From positions 1,487,501-1,551,500 of the forward strand of contig WPIO01000017.1 of assembly GCA_009760855.2 (NCBI GenBank): a stretch of 64,000 nucleotides of DNA. The letters run 5' to 3'. Positions within the stretch are counted from its first letter, which is position 1; each line of letters starts with the position of its first letter. Under the pieces are notes generated by a model, which did no database searches, was not told where the DNA came from, and was given only the letters and a program-made list of their open reading frames with translations. The stretch is from Cristatella mucedo (taxonomy: Eukaryota > Bryozoa > Phylactolaemata > Cristatellidae). The position numbers were made by a program, and so were the translations under genes. Below are positions 61,626 through 64,000 of this stretch, piece by piece.

Positions 61626-64000
61626 CGATTGCACAGTGCAGAAGCCAGTTCTGCACTGACCGGTTATTGAAGAACCCAGCCTGGCCCTGCATCGCTGGTG
61701 TTAAACGTCGAGAGTTCAACATTGGGAGCCATGCATTCATTTCCTTGCATAGGTGTACACGAGCCAATAGCCAGGCCAATGTTTGATTGACTGGTCTCGG
61801 CAGATTCATGCGGTTGTCAACTGATATTCTATGCCAGCAATATTGGTGCCGACGGTAGCCTTTGCCACATCCTCCTTGGGCCGAGTTAGTGCTACTGCTG
61901 CTGCTGCCGGCTGTGCTGCTGCTGCCGGCTGTGCAAAGCCTTCAGAGGCTGCATTTCTGATGCGTTGGCTATGCTCTTCGCTCCTATGTCTGAAGGGCTG
62001 AAGGCTAGTTAACTCACTTGTGGTCCTATCATCCGTCAGTGACTCTCTCTCCTGAGGAGAAGTGTGTGGGGGAGGGTAATACTGCAGTTGCAGTCACTGC
62101 CTGCCCTCACTGACTGGATCCAGCTCTGCCTGCCCTCCTGACTGGATCCACCACTGCCTGCCTGGCCACCGAATGCCCTTGACCAACCTTGACTGGACCT
62201 ACATTCCTGAAGCCAGATGCTGTTGTAAGCAACCTAGCTCCTCTGTTTGCAGGCACAGTTGGGGCCTCAGGATAGGGAGGCGTAGCCTAAGCTGATGAAA
62301 AATACAATCTGCCGCAGCAGACAGGCAGCCAGCGAGCTGTCGAGTCCGAGGACCTGCTCCGACCGAACCGAAAGGCTAAACAATATAACGCTAAAAGAAC
62401 AACAAGCTGATGACCTCGAGAGAAGGTTGGCAGCTCCATCACAGACAACACTACTGCTGCCCTGCATGCCTCTTGGTAGGGTCACATTCCTCAGGATTTG
62501 GATAGGTTCAACTTACTACTGCACCGACTCGGATAAAAGCTTGTGCGGAGGCCGATCGGTTTCACTATCATGGGTCCCAGCTACTGCAATAGCTTTGCTT
62601 GTTGTCTGTTCCTTTAGTTCAAACCTTTGTATCCCCTGAGACAGCGTGCAAGTTGTGTATTGTCTAGTGTCTAGAGCCTAATCTGGTCACCTGAAGTTTT
62701 TCTGCCGATGCCGTGAGCTCGATCGCGTTCCAGTTTGGCTGTCAGTTAGCCTTTGATGTCGAGATTGTGCTATCGGTGGTGGGCGTGACAGTCTTATCAG
62801 GGCTCTGGGTAAAAATGCTTATGCTGCAGCATCATCTCGACGTGGATGCCACTCAACCGATTACTTGAAGCTTCAGACTTGATCTGGCGATCCGTGCTGA
62901 ACTGCAGCCTACGAAACGAGGAGCTGCAATCGTGCTGCTGACTCCGTCTCACGTGGAGTCGTCACGAGCAGTAGCAATATGCTGATGCTGGTGCAAAGCA
63001 GTCGAAGCAAAGGGGAGGGGGAATCTGTCGCTAAAGCATTGACTTGGTCGTAAACCGGGCTGCTTGCCTAACCTTCTGTCTAGTCAGCTGCACCTGCAAC
63101 AGGGCAGCAAGCAGTGCTGGGGCACAAGCGGCTGGTGAGCAGGTGGGCGGGCCCGGTCTCCTGGCTCGGAGGGCTGGAGCAACTCTGGAAGTGAGAGAGG
63201 GGGAGGGGAACACGGGGCTGGCAATGCTGCTTTTCTACACCAACCGGCTCCTAGCCGATTAGCGAGATGGACAGCCCTCCATTACTGCTGCTGCTGATGG
63301 TCATTGCCATTGAGTGCTGGCTAGCAACCTTGCACAACCAACGTATTGGCCCATTGTGTTTGGGCCTGCCACTTAGGGTTAACAACCTCCGGATTGCCTA
63401 GTGTGCCAACGCTACCGTCGTGTACCGATGCCCGTGTGCCGGGCTGCTCTGCCTAGACCCGCTCCGGCCACCTTTGTTGACTTGGGCTTTGTTAATTTTC
63501 ACTCCCTGCACACAGAACCTGCTGCTCTTGCTTTATGTCAGGTTCCTAGAAGTGCTCAAGGCTGCCAGGGAAAAAAGCAAGCAGGCCTTTGCCACTAAGC
63601 CAGGCACGGAGAGAGGCCCTGGCTCGAGCATGCCTGATTGTCCTGCCTGTCTGTCTGTCTGTCTGTCTGCTGTGCCGTCGCGAATGTAGTTCGTCCAAAC
63701 TACAGTGAAGACCAACTGAGTGCCGAAAGTTTTCCGTCAGTTTTGCCTGGTGGGAGAGAACGGATGGCTGAAGCCACTAGATGCAGCAGCAGGAAGGCCA
63801 GGCAGGCAGGCACAGGCAACACGAATTCAATGGTTGCTGGTCACCAACACACTTGCTTGCAGCTCGAACGTGGAAACACATTTGGACTATGCAGTGAGGG
63901 GATATTGGCCAGGACAGGTTGACTATTGTGTAGTACAGGCCACAGTCGACCGAGCCAGGCGAGATAAGCAAAGGTCAGAGGTTAGAAGACCAGCTTCACC
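61626..64000. other. Unassigned stretch rich in CAGC/GCTG words
   Basis: Contains small tandem duplications: a GCTGCTGCTGCCGGCTGT unit twice at about 61896-61935, a CTGCCTGCCCTC...CTGGATCCA unit about 2.5 times at 62095-62160, and (TGTC)n at about 63640-63670. Frames are open by composition. No domain recognised. Confidence 0.35.

Overview
This window looks like transposon-dense intergenic or intronic DNA from a metazoan, most likely an invertebrate. The evidence is a CR1/L2-group LINE with a YADDTQLY reverse transcriptase, two tRNA-headed SINE families, several hAT-type DNA elements, long dinucleotide microsatellites, a eukaryotic tRNA gene with internal A/B boxes and a T-run terminator, and no operon-like coding. 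A lophotrochozoan such as a mollusc is only a weak guess. No host protein-coding gene could be supported.

Layout. 1-7.8 kb: 3' tails of the LINE, broken SINEs, a GC-rich block at about 2.1-2.9 kb, and the first copy of a 285-bp duplicated segment (second copy at 16.9 kb). 7.8-11.6 kb: an intact tRNA-Arg(ACG) gene, then, 25 bp past it, the 3' end of a nearly complete LINE on the minus strand. Its endonuclease/reverse-transcriptase frame is intact except for one nonsense codon near the C-terminus, and it has no ATG ahead of the endonuclease domain. 11.6-19.2 kb: LINE fragments, SINEs, two short unnamed repeat families (D and E) and two CpG-rich blocks (14.4-14.85 and 15.4-16.8 kb) with strong inverted repeats. 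19.2-29.3 kb: LINE nests and two decayed hAT transposase genes (about 20.8 kb plus; 28.2-29.2 kb minus). 30-41 kb: decayed LINE copies interrupted by other insertions, plus a 707-bp non-autonomous DNA transposon at 35.0-35.7 kb. 41-64 kb: mostly unassigned CAG/CTG-word-rich DNA with LINE/SINE pieces, microsatellites, a 189-bp SPIN-like hAT element with a perfect 8-bp target duplication (48.8-49.0 kb), an 88-bp hAT-type MITE (61.5 kb) and a CpG island with a candidate promoter (57.4-58.6 kb).

How the parts relate. The LINE supplies the reverse transcriptase. Its 3' end carries a conserved hairpin (AAAGCGCC...GGCGCTTT with an inner AGAGA/TCTCT stem), and SINE family B ends in a clearly related hairpin, so the LINE probably mobilised SINE B. 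About 30 LINE pieces can be recognised, most of them 5'-truncated, and several contain later insertions, which gives a relative order of events. The SPIN-like element resembles a family known for horizontal transfer among tetrapods and a few invertebrates; this is the most interesting observation in the window. Family comparisons are from memory and no search was run.
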